Shown here: positions 14,327 through 22,923 of the stretch, one piece after another
Layout of the letters: the number at the start of each line of letters is the position of its first letter
How positions within the stretch are numbered: the first letter of the stretch is position 1
NCBI GenBank assembly: GCA_937927845.1
Contig: CALFXE010000078.1
Location: forward strand, 1 to 22,923
From: an uncultured Paludibacter sp.
Lineage (GTDB): Bacteria > Bacteroidota > Bacteroidia > Bacteroidales > Paludibacteraceae
Length of the DNA: 22,923 nucleotides
Direction of reading: 5' to 3'
Notes under the pieces: model-generated
Seen by the model: the letters and a program-made list of their open reading frames with translations, nothing else
Told to the model about the DNA's origin: nothing
The model's database searches: none
Translations under genes and position numbers: made by a program

Positions 14327-14381
14327 AACATAAATTGAAATTATCTCAAACATAAATTGAAATTATCTCAAACATAAATTT
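14327..14381 (+). repeat. 22-bp tandem repeat, 2.5 copies, in the operon leader
   Basis: Unit starts AACATAAATTG and ends ATCTCA. Copies at 14327-14348 and 14349-14370 are identical; a third copy is cut after 10-11 bases at 14371-14381. The array ends just 9 bp before the ATG of the DUF6268 gene, so it lies in the probable 5' UTR. Slippage could change leader length. Confidence 0.85.
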
Positions 14382-14390
14382 AAAAATCAA

Positions 14391-15308
14391 ATGAAATTAA
14401 AGTCATTATTATTAACAACGTTAGTGACGTTGCTATATCTACAAGGAAAAGCACAGGAAGTAACTTTCAAAACAGAGTACCTCGGAAAATCCGGATACTA
14501 CTATCTGCCTCCTGGCGAGAAACCAAAAGAAAAAATTGGAAATGCAAAAGGATCAGCAATGGTCTACCAAGCATCCGCTAATATTCCCTTATTCATGGAA
14601 TTGAATGAAAAGAAACGTCCTACGGCATGGGGTATTGGTTTTGGAGGGTCTTATGTTTCGTTGAAAAACCAAAACTTCTCGGAGCAAATGGTGTCCGAAA
14701 TCATGAATTTTCAAGTAGGAATTTACCATTTGCGACCATTGAATGACAAGTGGTCGATGAGGGCTAGTCTTGGCATGGGTGTATTTACCCCTTCTACCGA
14801 TTTTTCAAAAATCGGCTTCAAAAATGTGCTTGCAAGTGGAAGTGCTATTTTTATCCGTCATTTGAATCCTAATCTTTCTATAGGTGGCGGGGTTGCAATA
14901 AATAGTTCATTAGGCTATCCGATGGTGTTTCCGGCCGTGTATGTAAAATGGAAAACCGAAGGCAAATTTGACCTGAATGTAGAGCTTGTCGACGGACTGG
15001 AAGTGTCAGCAGGTTATGATTTCAGTGACAAATTTAAACTCTCGTATGCGCTTGAAATGAATGGTCAGCTTGCATTGTTGAAAAAAGACGGCAAGGATGT
15101 GATTTTTGCTCATCAGTATATTGTTACTGGGTTTCGTCCCGAGTATAAAATTAGCGAAAAGCTATCTGTGACTGGTATGGCAGGGCTCAATCTCTACCGT
15201 CCCGCATCTTATATCGATAGAACCCTAAAAGGTGTTTTTGCATCTGATAACGATTACTATTTTTCTGTTTCACCCTATGCGTCAGCCGGGTTAAAGATGA
15301 AATTTTAA
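14391..15308 (+). CDS. DUF6268-like outer-membrane beta-barrel protein
   Basis: A 305-residue exported protein. The signal peptide ends near Ala21 (LYLQGKAQE). The mature part has repeated amphipathic strands (YQASANIPLFMEL, AWGIGFGGSYVSL, WSMRASLGMGVF, LSIGGGVAI, ASAGLKMKF at the C-terminus, ending in Phe), which is typical of an outer-membrane barrel; the overall pattern recalls DUF6268. No enzyme motif recognised. It is the first gene of the operon, and its stop overlaps the next ATG by one base (TAATG), so it is closely coupled to the lipid acyltransferase. A role in lipid or substrate handling at the outer membrane is only a guess. Confidence 0.75.
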   Translation: MKLKSLLLTTLVTLLYLQGKAQEVTFKTEYLGKSGYYYLPPGEKPKEKIGNAKGSAMVYQASANIPLFMELNEKKRPTAWGIGFGGSYVSLKNQNFSEQMVSEIMNFQVGIYHLRPLNDKWSMRASLGMGVFTPSTDFSKIGFKNVLASGSAIFIRHLNPNLSIGGGVAINSSLGYPMVFPAVYVKWKTEGKFDLNVELVDGLEVSAGYDFSDKFKLSYALEMNGQLALLKKDGKDVIFAHQYIVTGFRPEYKISEKLSVTGMAGLNLYRPASYIDRTLKGVFASDNDYYFSVSPYASAGLKMKF

Positions 15309-16189
15309 TGGTGGACAATCTGAAGCAAACCCTGCGACTTTTTGTATATAGATTTGTCTATGTAGCTATTTACCTGATAAGTCTGCTGCCAATGACTTTC
15401 TTGTATGGGATGGCTTCTTTTACTTTTTTCATTGCTTATTATTTAGTTGGATACAGAAAAGAAGTTGTTATTCAAAATGTTGCCCGTTCATTCCCCGACA
15501 AGCAATACGGAGAGATTCATGCCATCGTAAAAAAATTCTATGAATGCTTTGTGGCCTATTTTGCCGAAATGATAAAAGGTGTTTCTATTCCAACAAAAAC
15601 ACTTGACAAAAAAGTAATATTTGAGAACCTCGAGTTAGTGGATCTATATATAAAATCGGGGCGCAATGTTATCGCTTCTGTTGGACACTGTGGTAATTGG
15701 GAAGTATTAAATTTTTTACCTCATAAGGTTCATTACGACGTTCATGCAGTATACAAGCCATTGAGTTCCAAGCTAGCGAATAGTCTTATGGTCAAACTCC
15801 GCTCTCGTTTCGGTATGAAGTTAATTCGTGACAAAGCGGTAACACGATATATACTATCCAAGAACTCGTCTCCAGCTGTGTATCTTTTTATTGCAGACCA
15901 ATGTCCAAAGATAAAAGATGAAGAATACAGGTTCACTTTATTGAATCAGGAAACATATTTTTTTTCAGGAATGGAAAAACTGGCCCGTAGAAGTGAGGCG
16001 GCAGTCATATACCTACATATTACGCAACTTACAAAAGGAAATTACAAGGTAAGCTGCATACCCATAAATGCAAAAGCAGAATCTACAAAAGTGGGTGAAA
16101 TTACTCAAAAGTATGTTGAGTTGCTTACAGAAAATATCAAAGAAGAACCATATGGCTGGCTATGGACACATAAGCGGTGGAAAAGATAA
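15308..16189 (+). CDS. LpxL/HtrB-like lysophospholipid (lipid A late) acyltransferase
   Basis: A 293-residue inner-membrane-associated acyltransferase of the Bact_lipid_A_acyltr family, expected to transfer an acyl chain to a lipid or glycolipid. It has an N-terminal hydrophobic anchor (about 10-45), then the catalytic HX4E motif HCGNWE (His127, Glu132), then ADQCPK near 200 and the conserved C-terminal GWLWTHKRWKR. The length is usual for the family. Chromosomal lpxL genes are normally stand-alone, so finding one inside an RND operon is unusual. The substrate may be lipid A, another lipid or a polyketide-like lipid; the sequence does not decide. Confidence 0.88.
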   Translation: MVDNLKQTLRLFVYRFVYVAIYLISLLPMTFLYGMASFTFFIAYYLVGYRKEVVIQNVARSFPDKQYGEIHAIVKKFYECFVAYFAEMIKGVSIPTKTLDKKVIFENLELVDLYIKSGRNVIASVGHCGNWEVLNFLPHKVHYDVHAVYKPLSSKLANSLMVKLRSRFGMKLIRDKAVTRYILSKNSSPAVYLFIADQCPKIKDEEYRFTLLNQETYFFSGMEKLARRSEAAVIYLHITQLTKGNYKVSCIPINAKAESTKVGEITQKYVELLTENIKEEPYGWLWTHKRWKR

Positions 16190-16263
16190 TTCTTTGGTTT
16201 ATCCAAGGCCAGACTATATAGTAACCGTACAATCTAGATATGCCGAATTAAAAGTAAATAAAC

Positions 16264-17616
16264 ATGAAATTAAAACATCAGCCCTTAAGGTTTTATCTAT
16301 TACTATTTTTCACTCTGATAATTGGAAAGATAAATGCCCAGCAGACTTTGTCCCGTCTGACTTTGGAAGGATGCATAGATTATGCACTACGGAATAATCT
16401 AAAAATACGACAAGTTGATCTAGAACAAAAAGAATCGCAATACCGAATCAGCGAAGTCAAATCAAAAATGTTACCACAGGTATCAGGTAGTGGTTTGGCA
16501 GACCGAAATCTGGTCATCCCCACTATGATTCTCCCGGGTGAACTGGTGGGAACACCTGGCACGAAAATACCCGTGCAGATGGGAGCCAAGAATGTATTGG
16601 ATTTCTCTATACAGTTGGAACAAGTGATCTATGACCCGAGTTTATTCGTTGGGCTAAAAATTGCCCGAACTGACCAGGAACTGTATCAACTTAGAGGATT
16701 ACTTACTGAAGACGAAATGATTTATAATGTCAGCCATGTATTCTATGGATTAATGGGCTCATCCGAGGAGCTCAAAGATATAGACACCATGCTTTCCAAG
16801 CAGCAATCACTGGCCGAAATAGTCCACGAAAAGGTGATAAAGGGAGTTTCTAGACAAGTGGATCTAAATCGTATCCAGGTAAATATCAATAATCTTAAGT
16901 TAAAAAGAAAAAAAATAGAAAATACTGTATTCCAACAAAACAATTATCTAAAGACGCTAATCGGAATGCCTGTTGAAGAAGTATTGAGGGTTGATTATCA
17001 TCTTTCCACATCTGAAACTACACCTAATTCCTTGATCTCAACTTTGGACAGCAGTCATGTCGAACTTGATATTCTTGAAAAGAAAAAGGAAATGATAGAT
17101 TACCTCATCAGACAGGAAAAGAATAAATATTTACCCACTTTGTCCGGTCTGGTTTCTGGTGGATATCAGTTTCAATCAGACCAATTGCGGCTCACAAAAG
17201 ACCCGTGGTATAACTCTGTTGCTGTAGGGTTAAGATTAAATATTCCAATTTTTGATGGATTTGCTAAACGTAACAAGATTCAGCAGTATCATTTCCAAAA
17301 GCAAAACCTTGATTTTCAGATGAGGGAAATGCAGCAAAATATTGTCTCTAACAAACTCAATGCGATCAGCCAACTCAATGTTTCTCTTTCTTCCATTGAA
17401 GATCAAAAACAGAATCTGCTACTGGCTGAGGATAATTACAATAAAACAAACCTGCTGTATAATGAAGGTTTAATTGACATAATCGATGTTTTTGAAACAG
17501 AGACAACTCTTTTGGATACAAAAATAGCATTCACCAGAGAGCTTATCAATCATAAGAAAGCGGAAGTGGATTTATTGAAAGCATTAGGAAAATTAAAGGC
17601 CTTATCAAAATATTAA
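16264..17616 (+). CDS. TolC-family outer membrane efflux protein
   Basis: A 450-residue outer membrane factor, forming the exit duct of a tripartite exporter. The signal peptide ends near Ala25 (GKINAQQ). LEGCIDYALRNNLKIRQ opens the first OEP repeat, and long helical stretches with coiled-coil character follow. The second repeat includes NIPIFDGFAKRNKIQQYHFQ and ends with LLYNEGLIDIIDVFETETTL. It is 74 bp after the acyltransferase with no -7 element seen between them, and 4 bp before the fusion protein. It belongs to the same operon. Confidence 0.93.
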   Translation: MKLKHQPLRFYLLLFFTLIIGKINAQQTLSRLTLEGCIDYALRNNLKIRQVDLEQKESQYRISEVKSKMLPQVSGSGLADRNLVIPTMILPGELVGTPGTKIPVQMGAKNVLDFSIQLEQVIYDPSLFVGLKIARTDQELYQLRGLLTEDEMIYNVSHVFYGLMGSSEELKDIDTMLSKQQSLAEIVHEKVIKGVSRQVDLNRIQVNINNLKLKRKKIENTVFQQNNYLKTLIGMPVEEVLRVDYHLSTSETTPNSLISTLDSSHVELDILEKKKEMIDYLIRQEKNKYLPTLSGLVSGGYQFQSDQLRLTKDPWYNSVAVGLRLNIPIFDGFAKRNKIQQYHFQKQNLDFQMREMQQNIVSNKLNAISQLNVSLSSIEDQKQNLLLAEDNYNKTNLLYNEGLIDIIDVFETETTLLDTKIAFTRELINHKKAEVDLLKALGKLKALSKY

Positions 17617-17620
17617 TGAA

Positions 17621-18688
17621 ATGAAAATAAGAATTATCATACCGGTAGCGGTATCAATTATCCTTACCGCATTCATGATCTGGAAATTGTCTGCTAACAA
17701 GGAAGAGATGGAGAAGAAATTAAAACAGTCGACTGTTGTCAATATGACAATCCCGGTTATCGTTGAAAAGCCCGAGTTGCTGAGGTTACAAAATAACCTT
17801 TCCCTACACGGAAGTATCATTCCAGATAATGAGATACTTATACTCTCAAAAGCACAGGGTACTATCACAAGGAAATACAAAAGAATGGGTGACAGCGTTA
17901 AAAAAGGTGATTTAATCGTTCAGATTGAAAATGAGGTTCTAAAAAAAGCTTTAGTGAGTACCCGGGCAGACTACGAGAAAAAAGCTAACGATGTACAACG
18001 TTACGAATCCTTACAAATGCAAGGTGCGGTGGCTCAGCAGGAGGTCGAAAATGGTCAGCTATCTTTACGGGAAGTAGAAAGACGTATTACAGAACTTGAG
18101 GATCAAATTGCTCATACGACTATCGTCGCTCCTTCTTCAGGGATTATTTCTAAAGATTTTGTTGAAGATGGACAATGGGTAACAATAGGAAGTGAAATAG
18201 CTCATATTTTTTCTGGAAATGGTCTAAAGTTACAGGTAAGTATTACCGAAGCAGATATACTCAAGATCAATAAAGGGGAGCAAGTAAAAGTACATCTTCC
18301 CTCTTTAAACAACGAGAGCTTTTCGGGTGTTGTGTATAGGGTTGCCCCCACAGCAAATGAGCTACATTCCTACGCTGTGGAAATCATGCTGAAAAGTAAA
18401 GATATCCGCCTAAAACCAGGAATGTATGCTATAGCATTTATCGAATCTTCTAAAACATCAATGCCAACGATTACGATAAATCGAAAATCTGTCGTAGGCG
18501 GAATGAAAAACCCGTCCGTTTTCATTGTAAAAGATGGTAAAGCCTACAAAAGAAGTATAAGGATAGGATATTACGATAATGAAAGACTGGAAGTTATTTC
18601 AGGCCTAGCTTTAAACGATACGGTCATAAATAGCGGACAAATTAATTTATCGGATGGAATACCTGTTTCCATATTAAATAGATTATAA
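17621..18688 (+). CDS. RND-type periplasmic adaptor (membrane fusion protein)
   Basis: A 355-residue HlyD/AcrA-like adaptor that joins the pump to the TolC-like duct. The N-terminal hydrophobic segment (about 4-24) looks like an uncleaved anchor; no lipobox Cys is seen. The lipoyl-like half motifs are GTITRKYKRMGDSVKKGDLI (about 79-98) and TIVAPSSGIISKDFVEDGQW (167-186), separated by a short coiled-coil hairpin of about 60 residues. The beta-barrel and C-terminal membrane-proximal parts follow. It ends 1 bp before the pump gene. Confidence 0.93.
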   Translation: MKIRIIIPVAVSIILTAFMIWKLSANKEEMEKKLKQSTVVNMTIPVIVEKPELLRLQNNLSLHGSIIPDNEILILSKAQGTITRKYKRMGDSVKKGDLIVQIENEVLKKALVSTRADYEKKANDVQRYESLQMQGAVAQQEVENGQLSLREVERRITELEDQIAHTTIVAPSSGIISKDFVEDGQWVTIGSEIAHIFSGNGLKLQVSITEADILKINKGEQVKVHLPSLNNESFSGVVYRVAPTANELHSYAVEIMLKSKDIRLKPGMYAIAFIESSKTSMPTITINRKSVVGGMKNPSVFIVKDGKAYKRSIRIGYYDNERLEVISGLALNDTVINSGQINLSDGIPVSILNRL

Positions 18689-18689
18689 T

Positions 18690-21600
18690 ATGAAAATAGC
18701 CAGATTCTCCATCAAACGTCCCTCTGCAATCATTATCTGCTCTGCCACCCTATTGCTGTTTGGTTTATATGCCTTAATGAACATCAATCAGGAATTAATG
18801 CCAGAAATAGCTACAGGTACCATATCTATCAGCACCATATATCCTGGAGCTGCCGCACAGGAAGTCGAAAACGCAGTGACAAAAAAAATAGAAGAAGCTG
18901 TGTCTTCTTTGGAGGGTATAGATGATATCTCAGCTACATCCATGGAAAATTTTTCCCTTGTCACCATCAATTTGAAAGGATCAACAAACCTAAATAAAGC
19001 TATTCAGGACGCACAAAGAAAAGTCAATGCCATACGCTCTGATCTGCCGGATGATGCCAAAGATCCCGCCATTACAGATTTTAAAATTACTGACATTCCT
19101 ATAATGACTATCGGTGTTACATCTACGATCGAAGAAATGGATCTTTTCGATATTGTAGACCGTGAAATAAAACCTCAGCTTGAAAGGATTCCGGGAGTCG
19201 GAAGGGTGTCGCTTATCGGGGGGCTTGAAAAAGAAGTGCAAGTTAACTTGGATGAGGACAAGATAAAGTCCTATGGTTTATCAATAGGAGATATTACCCG
19301 AAAAATACGAGTTACGAACATGGATTTTCCAGTGGGAAAGCTCATCAATGAGAACAAACAATTGCAGATCCGTTTAGAAGGGAGGTTCAAAAGACCTTCG
19401 GATATTGGAGATGTTGTTGTGAAAACGTTACCTGATGCTACGGTAATAAAAGTACGGGATATTGCAGAAGTTGCAGAAACCTATAAGGAAGTCAAGACCA
19501 TTAATAGAACAAACGGTATTCCTTCAGTTGGTATTACGATCCAACGTTCTTCGGATGCCAACACGGTAGAGATTTCTAAAGCAGTGACTGCTAGATTAGA
19601 ATCTATAGAAGCAAAATACCATCAAGAGAAGATGTCTTTTGTTGTCGCAGTAGATAATGCTGAATTTACGGTGCGGAGTGCAAATTCTGTACTATTCGAT
19701 CTCTTGTTAGCAATAATTTTGGTCGCAGCTACGGTATTTCTGTTTTTACAGAGTTTCAGAAATTCCATTTTCGCCGCCGTTGCGATACCTTTTTCTCTGA
19801 TAATTACATTCATTCCCTTGTTGCTATTGGGATTTAGCCTGAATATCATGTCATTGCTTGCATTGACATTGGTGATTGGTATACTGGTCGATGATGCCAT
19901 CGTTGTAATCGAAAACATTCATAAACATCTTGAAAGAGGAAAAACAGTAATCCAGGCAGCATATGATGGAGTTAAGGAAATAGGGTCTACGGTTCTTTCA
20001 ATTACATTAGTAATCGTGGTGGTGTTTGTACCCATATCTCTGACCGAAGGCACTATTTCCGACGTATTCCGACAGTTTGCGCTCACCATCGCCATTTCTG
20101 TGCTAATCAGTTTAATCGTGTCCTTTACAGTTGTACCATTGCTTTATTCCCGGTTTGGTAAATATGAGCATATTCGAAAGGACTCGGTTTTAGGGAGGTT
20201 TCAATTACTTTTCGAAAAGGGCATCTCGGATATAGCGTTGTGGTTCGGAGGTCTATTGAAATGGTCTTTCAAACACAAGACGATTGTCTTTCTAACTGTT
20301 GGCAGTATGTTTATAGGTAGTTTCGCCTTGGTTGGCATGGGTTTTATCGGGAGTGATTTTGCACCGCAGGGTGATCAGGGACAGTTTGTAATTAAGTTGG
20401 AGCTACCCCGTGACGTCACTTTACAGCACACAAATCAGATTACTTTAAAAGCTGAAAATACGGTGATAAACAATCCATTAGTGGAGAATATTTTTACCAC
20501 TGTAGGGGCTGAGGAAAGCGGGCAAGTGCAGGCTCGTTTGTCAGAAATACGAGTAAAACTTATACCCCATAACGAACGTTCCGTATCGGCGAAGGACCTT
20601 GCAGGATATTTGAAGCTGGAACTAGAGCGTACACTGCCCGGAACGATTGTAAGCCTTGGTATGACCGACATGATGGGGAATATCGATGAAGCCCCCGTAC
20701 AATATTATATAGTTGGCAGAGACGTAGATTCTGTTCGAGTTGCTGCCAATATAATATTGAAGGAAGTTAAAAACATCAATGGGGTTATGGGACCCCAAAT
20801 TTCATCAAAAGATGGAGATCCCCAGATTAGCATCGTGGCAGACAGAGAGAAAATGGCACATTTGGGAGTATCCTTCGAAAACCTCGGTCAGACCCTGAAT
20901 TTGGCATTTAATGGTAATACTGATGGTAAATTTCTAAGGGGGGATGTGGAGTATGATATCAATATGAGACTCGATAGATCAGATAGAACACAGATTGGTC
21001 ATGTTGAAAATCTCTCTCTATTGAATAACGAAGGAAAATTGATACAATTGAAACAGTTCGCACAGATACAAGAAACCGAAGGCCCGACCATTTTAGAACG
21101 CAGGGATAGAATGCCTTCAGTTACGATCAGCTCTCAGATTGCAGGAAGACCTCTGGGAGATATCGGAGCAGATATAAATAAAGTCATCGAAGATCTGCAC
21201 CTATCCGATCAAATAGAGGTAATACCTGGAGGAGAACTTGAAATGCAGGATGAGAGTTCCGGGTCATTGGGACTTGCGCTTATGGTTTCTATCTTGTTGG
21301 TATATGTTATTTTGGTATTGCTATACGATAGCTTGGTGTATCCTTTAGTAATCCTGGCATCTTTACCACTGGCTGTAATAGGAGCACTTCTTGCATTAGC
21401 ATTGACAATGGAAACCTTGAACATCTTCACAATGTTGGGTCTTGTGGTTCTCATCGGTCTTGTTGCTAAGAATGCGATATTATTGGTGGATTATACAAAT
21501 CATCTTAAATCGAAAGGTATTCCATTACAAGAAGCATTGATAAATGCCACACATCAACGCTTCAGACCTATTGTAATGACAACGCTCGCTATGGTAATCG

Positions 21601-21803
21601 GCATGTTGCCAGTCGCCTTAGCTACTGGTGCAGCTGCCGAATGGAAGAATGGGTTGGGCTGGGTAATAATAGGCGGGTTAATCAGTTCTTTGTTTCTGAC
21701 TCTTATTGTTGTACCCCTCCTATATTACATCTTGGAGCGAACCATGATACGAATGGGTTTAAACAAACATAAAGAAATAGTTCTGGTTGAAAATGATATT
21801 TAA
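18690..21803 (+). CDS. RND-family efflux pump, inner-membrane permease (AcrB/HAE1 type)
   Basis: A 1037-residue proton-driven pump of full family length. It starts with the typical IARFSIKRPSAIIICS membrane helix, followed by NINQELMPEI and the periplasmic VENAVTKKIEEAVSSLEGID segment. The proton-relay pair Asp401-Asp402 is in GILVDDAIVVIENI, the TM10 Lys927 is in GLVAKNAILLVDYTNHLKSK, and RFRPIVMTTLAMVIGMLPVA follows. All key relay residues are present, so it should be functional. The substrate cannot be read from sequence. The operon context with a lipid acyltransferase suggests that lipids or amphipathic compounds are worth considering. Confidence 0.96.
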   Translation: MKIARFSIKRPSAIIICSATLLLFGLYALMNINQELMPEIATGTISISTIYPGAAAQEVENAVTKKIEEAVSSLEGIDDISATSMENFSLVTINLKGSTNLNKAIQDAQRKVNAIRSDLPDDAKDPAITDFKITDIPIMTIGVTSTIEEMDLFDIVDREIKPQLERIPGVGRVSLIGGLEKEVQVNLDEDKIKSYGLSIGDITRKIRVTNMDFPVGKLINENKQLQIRLEGRFKRPSDIGDVVVKTLPDATVIKVRDIAEVAETYKEVKTINRTNGIPSVGITIQRSSDANTVEISKAVTARLESIEAKYHQEKMSFVVAVDNAEFTVRSANSVLFDLLLAIILVAATVFLFLQSFRNSIFAAVAIPFSLIITFIPLLLLGFSLNIMSLLALTLVIGILVDDAIVVIENIHKHLERGKTVIQAAYDGVKEIGSTVLSITLVIVVVFVPISLTEGTISDVFRQFALTIAISVLISLIVSFTVVPLLYSRFGKYEHIRKDSVLGRFQLLFEKGISDIALWFGGLLKWSFKHKTIVFLTVGSMFIGSFALVGMGFIGSDFAPQGDQGQFVIKLELPRDVTLQHTNQITLKAENTVINNPLVENIFTTVGAEESGQVQARLSEIRVKLIPHNERSVSAKDLAGYLKLELERTLPGTIVSLGMTDMMGNIDEAPVQYYIVGRDVDSVRVAANIILKEVKNINGVMGPQISSKDGDPQISIVADREKMAHLGVSFENLGQTLNLAFNGNTDGKFLRGDVEYDINMRLDRSDRTQIGHVENLSLLNNEGKLIQLKQFAQIQETEGPTILERRDRMPSVTISSQIAGRPLGDIGADINKVIEDLHLSDQIEVIPGGELEMQDESSGSLGLALMVSILLVYVILVLLYDSLVYPLVILASLPLAVIGALLALALTMETLNIFTMLGLVVLIGLVAKNAILLVDYTNHLKSKGIPLQEALINATHQRFRPIVMTTLAMVIGMLPVALATGAAAEWKNGLGWVIIGGLISSLFLTLIVVPLLYYILERTMIRMGLNKHKEIVLVENDI

Positions 21804-21811
21804 ATATAATC

Positions 21812-21856
21812 TCAATAAGCAATATGTTTACCAATAACAAACACATTGCTTATTGA
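21812..21856 (+). terminator. Hairpin after the RND operon
   Basis: TCAATAAGCAAT (21812-21823) and its exact complement ATTGCTTATTGA (21845-21856), with a possible further three pairs inside past one mismatch. It lies 8 bp after the pump stop codon. It is AT-rich with no long U-tract, so it is a weak terminator or 3'-stabilising hairpin. Confidence 0.5.
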
Positions 21857-21857
21857 A

Positions 21858-22163
21858 ATCATATTTTAGACCAAATATCGCAACCAAGGGGAGTACCAGT
21901 CTCATCGATCTCCTTGAGGAAATAAAACAAATAGGGAGAATTTTTGGTGGATAAATAGAGGCTATTAATCTGATAAAATCTTTTGCGATCAACTATATAC
22001 CAGACTTTACCTTTTGCACACGTTAAACAGCATCGAAGAAAGACAATCACTTACCATATTACCGACTGACAACTGATCATGTTTGAGCTAAATGTATATA
22101 TTTTTAAAACAAGGTTAAACATTACAATAAAGGACTTTTTTAGAGCATTAAATGGATAATTGA
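21858..22163. other. 306-bp gap between the RND operon and rteC
   Basis: No gene is well supported. A 63-codon minus-strand frame (21859-22050) is open and reads as a plausible but unrecognised protein with one Trp-Tyr-rich segment; I give it little weight. Before the RteC start, the sequence is AT-rich without a clear TAnnTTTG. A first ATG at 22152 is followed by an in-frame stop after two codons and is not the start. Confidence 0.35.
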
Positions 22164-22922
22164 ATGGATAAATTTTACAATGAAACGCTTCACAAACTAG
22201 AAATGAGAATCAGCGAATTGGAAATTGAAACAGACAGATCTATGGAACGTATAGAAGCTATTATTAAACTTGTGGTCAAGTGCCTTTGCGATGTAAAAGA
22301 ATATGTTCAAAAAAGAGGATTTAAAAATGTAGATGCGGAAATCTATTTTTTTAAATACCTGAAGCCTGTCATTCTCTCAAAACTTATTTATTACAATGCC
22401 ATCTACAAGATAGAAACCAAAAAGCCTTTTGGTGGTGAAAAAACAATCAAAAAATACCTCAACAGAGAACTTGAAAAATTAAAGAGGTATTTTAACAATA
22501 ACCTAGATTTTTACAAATATTATAGAACCAACAGTACTTATCTGGATGATGCATATTTTATCCGAGGAAGGCATAATATAAAGTTGAGCTTAGATACTTA
22601 TTACTTCGAAGCGGACCACAGTTTCTCAACTTCACACGATTTCAAGGTAGCTAAAATTATTGCGAACGATCTGATACAAGTCTATCTTGAAGACCAGCTA
22701 AGTAGTCACAAACAAAAAAAAGTATATGAAAGCTATCCTTTAAATTGGACAGGAAATAAAACGGCATTAACAGAATTAATTTATGCGCTTCATTCACAAG
22801 GTGTTTTCGATAATGGAAATGCCGACATCAAACTTATTGCTAAAACATTTGAACTTGCTTTTAATATTAGTTTGGGCGATTTCTATCATACGTTTATGGA
22901 ACTTAAATCCCGGAAAATAAAC
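22164..22922 (+). CDS. rteC: RteC-family conjugative-element regulator, 3' end outside window
   Basis: The frame is open from the ATG at 22164 to the right edge (253 codons, no stop). The protein matches the RteC family in its pattern: charged N-terminal helix (LHKLEMRISELEIETDRSME), then FFKYLKPVILSKLIYYNAIY, DAYFIRGRHNIKL, and the C-terminal WTGNKTALTELIYALHSQG and FELAFNISLGDFYHTFMELK. In CTnDOT, RteC stimulates excision functions; here the targets are outside the window. It has no signal peptide or enzyme motif. About 25-40 residues appear to be missing at the C-terminus. It supports the ICE call. Confidence 0.88.
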   Translation, partial: MDKFYNETLHKLEMRISELEIETDRSMERIEAIIKLVVKCLCDVKEYVQKRGFKNVDAEIYFFKYLKPVILSKLIYYNAIYKIETKKPFGGEKTIKKYLNRELEKLKRYFNNNLDFYKYYRTNSTYLDDAYFIRGRHNIKLSLDTYYFEADHSFSTSHDFKVAKIIANDLIQVYLEDQLSSHKQKKVYESYPLNWTGNKTALTELIYALHSQGVFDNGNADIKLIAKTFELAFNISLGDFYHTFMELKSRKIN

Positions 22923-22923
22923 C

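Larger units (their letters stand above)
1..22923. mobile_element. Interior of a Bacteroidota integrative conjugative element
   Basis: The window opens inside a MobC/TraG-type conjugative coupling protein and closes inside an RteC-family regulator. Both families are hallmarks of CTnDOT-like conjugative transposons of Bacteroidota. The genes between them are not transfer genes (oxidoreductases, regulators, an efflux operon), so they are read as cargo. Neither end, no integrase, no att site and no oriT is visible, so the element's limits and type cannot be given. The ICE assignment rests on the two flanking genes only. Confidence 0.7.

Noticed and set aside
14327..14381. Tandem repeat as a CRISPR array
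   Set aside because: The copies are directly adjacent with no spacers and there are no cas genes nearby.
16068..16397. 109-codon plus-strand frame across the acyltransferase-tolC junction
   Set aside because: It overlaps two strongly supported genes in another frame and shows no family features.
21859..22050. Minus-strand 63-codon frame between the RND operon and rteC
   Set aside because: No recognised family, no -7 element, and its end touches the hairpin region. Reads as a plausible protein, but the evidence is too thin.

Overview
The window looks like the interior of an integrative conjugative element (ICE) of a Bacteroidota host, most likely a Sphingobacterium- or Chryseobacterium-like organism. 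The evidence is a MobC/TraG-type coupling ATPase at the left edge, an RteC regulator at the right edge (both cut by the window), Bacteroidota-type promoter elements (TAnnTTTG at -7, few Shine-Dalgarno sequences), AT-rich DNA, and families typical of this phylum (LytTR two-component pair, DUF4405, DUF6268 and PorT-like barrels, AraC regulators paired with SDR enzymes). Everything between mobC and rteC reads as cargo. Neither ICE end, nor an integrase, is visible.

Left cargo (about 1.86-7.35 kb) holds three NAD(P)-dependent oxidoreductase modules that seem to share one regulatory code. Module 1 is an NmrA-like protein followed by an AraC regulator. Module 2 is an SDR/epimerase-like protein followed by a short decayed piece of an araC gene and then a Crp/Fnr regulator. 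Module 3, on the minus strand, is a classical SDR followed by a second AraC paralogue. All three oxidoreductase genes carry the same 21-bp box (CAG-N4-TTkGGATACwTCkG), and in each a -7-like element begins 30 bp after the TTk of the box.

Middle cargo (7.8-11.5 kb) is a loose plus-strand redox group: a GNAT acetyltransferase, a frameshifted Crp/Fnr remnant, an NQO/MdaB-like flavodoxin-fold oxidoreductase with a DUF4405 membrane protein, a small unrecognised protein, and a ferredoxin reductase fused to a 2Fe-2S ferredoxin (PaaE/Hmp-like).

Right cargo (11.5-21.8 kb) is an envelope system: a LytS/LytTR-type sensor kinase and response regulator with overlapping stop and start, a small outer-membrane barrel, and a five-gene operon (DUF6268 barrel, LpxL/HtrB-like lipid acyltransferase, TolC-like outer membrane factor, membrane fusion protein, RND pump). 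Repeats built on TTCATCCCT lie upstream of all three transcription units. Two of these have clear 9-bp direct repeats 21 bp apart, the spacing expected of LytTR operators. The likely picture is a signal-responsive regulon joining lipid acylation to tripartite export. A 22-bp tandem repeat and a 15-bp perfect hairpin frame the operon leader.

No tRNA, rRNA, CRISPR array or insertion sequence was recognised.
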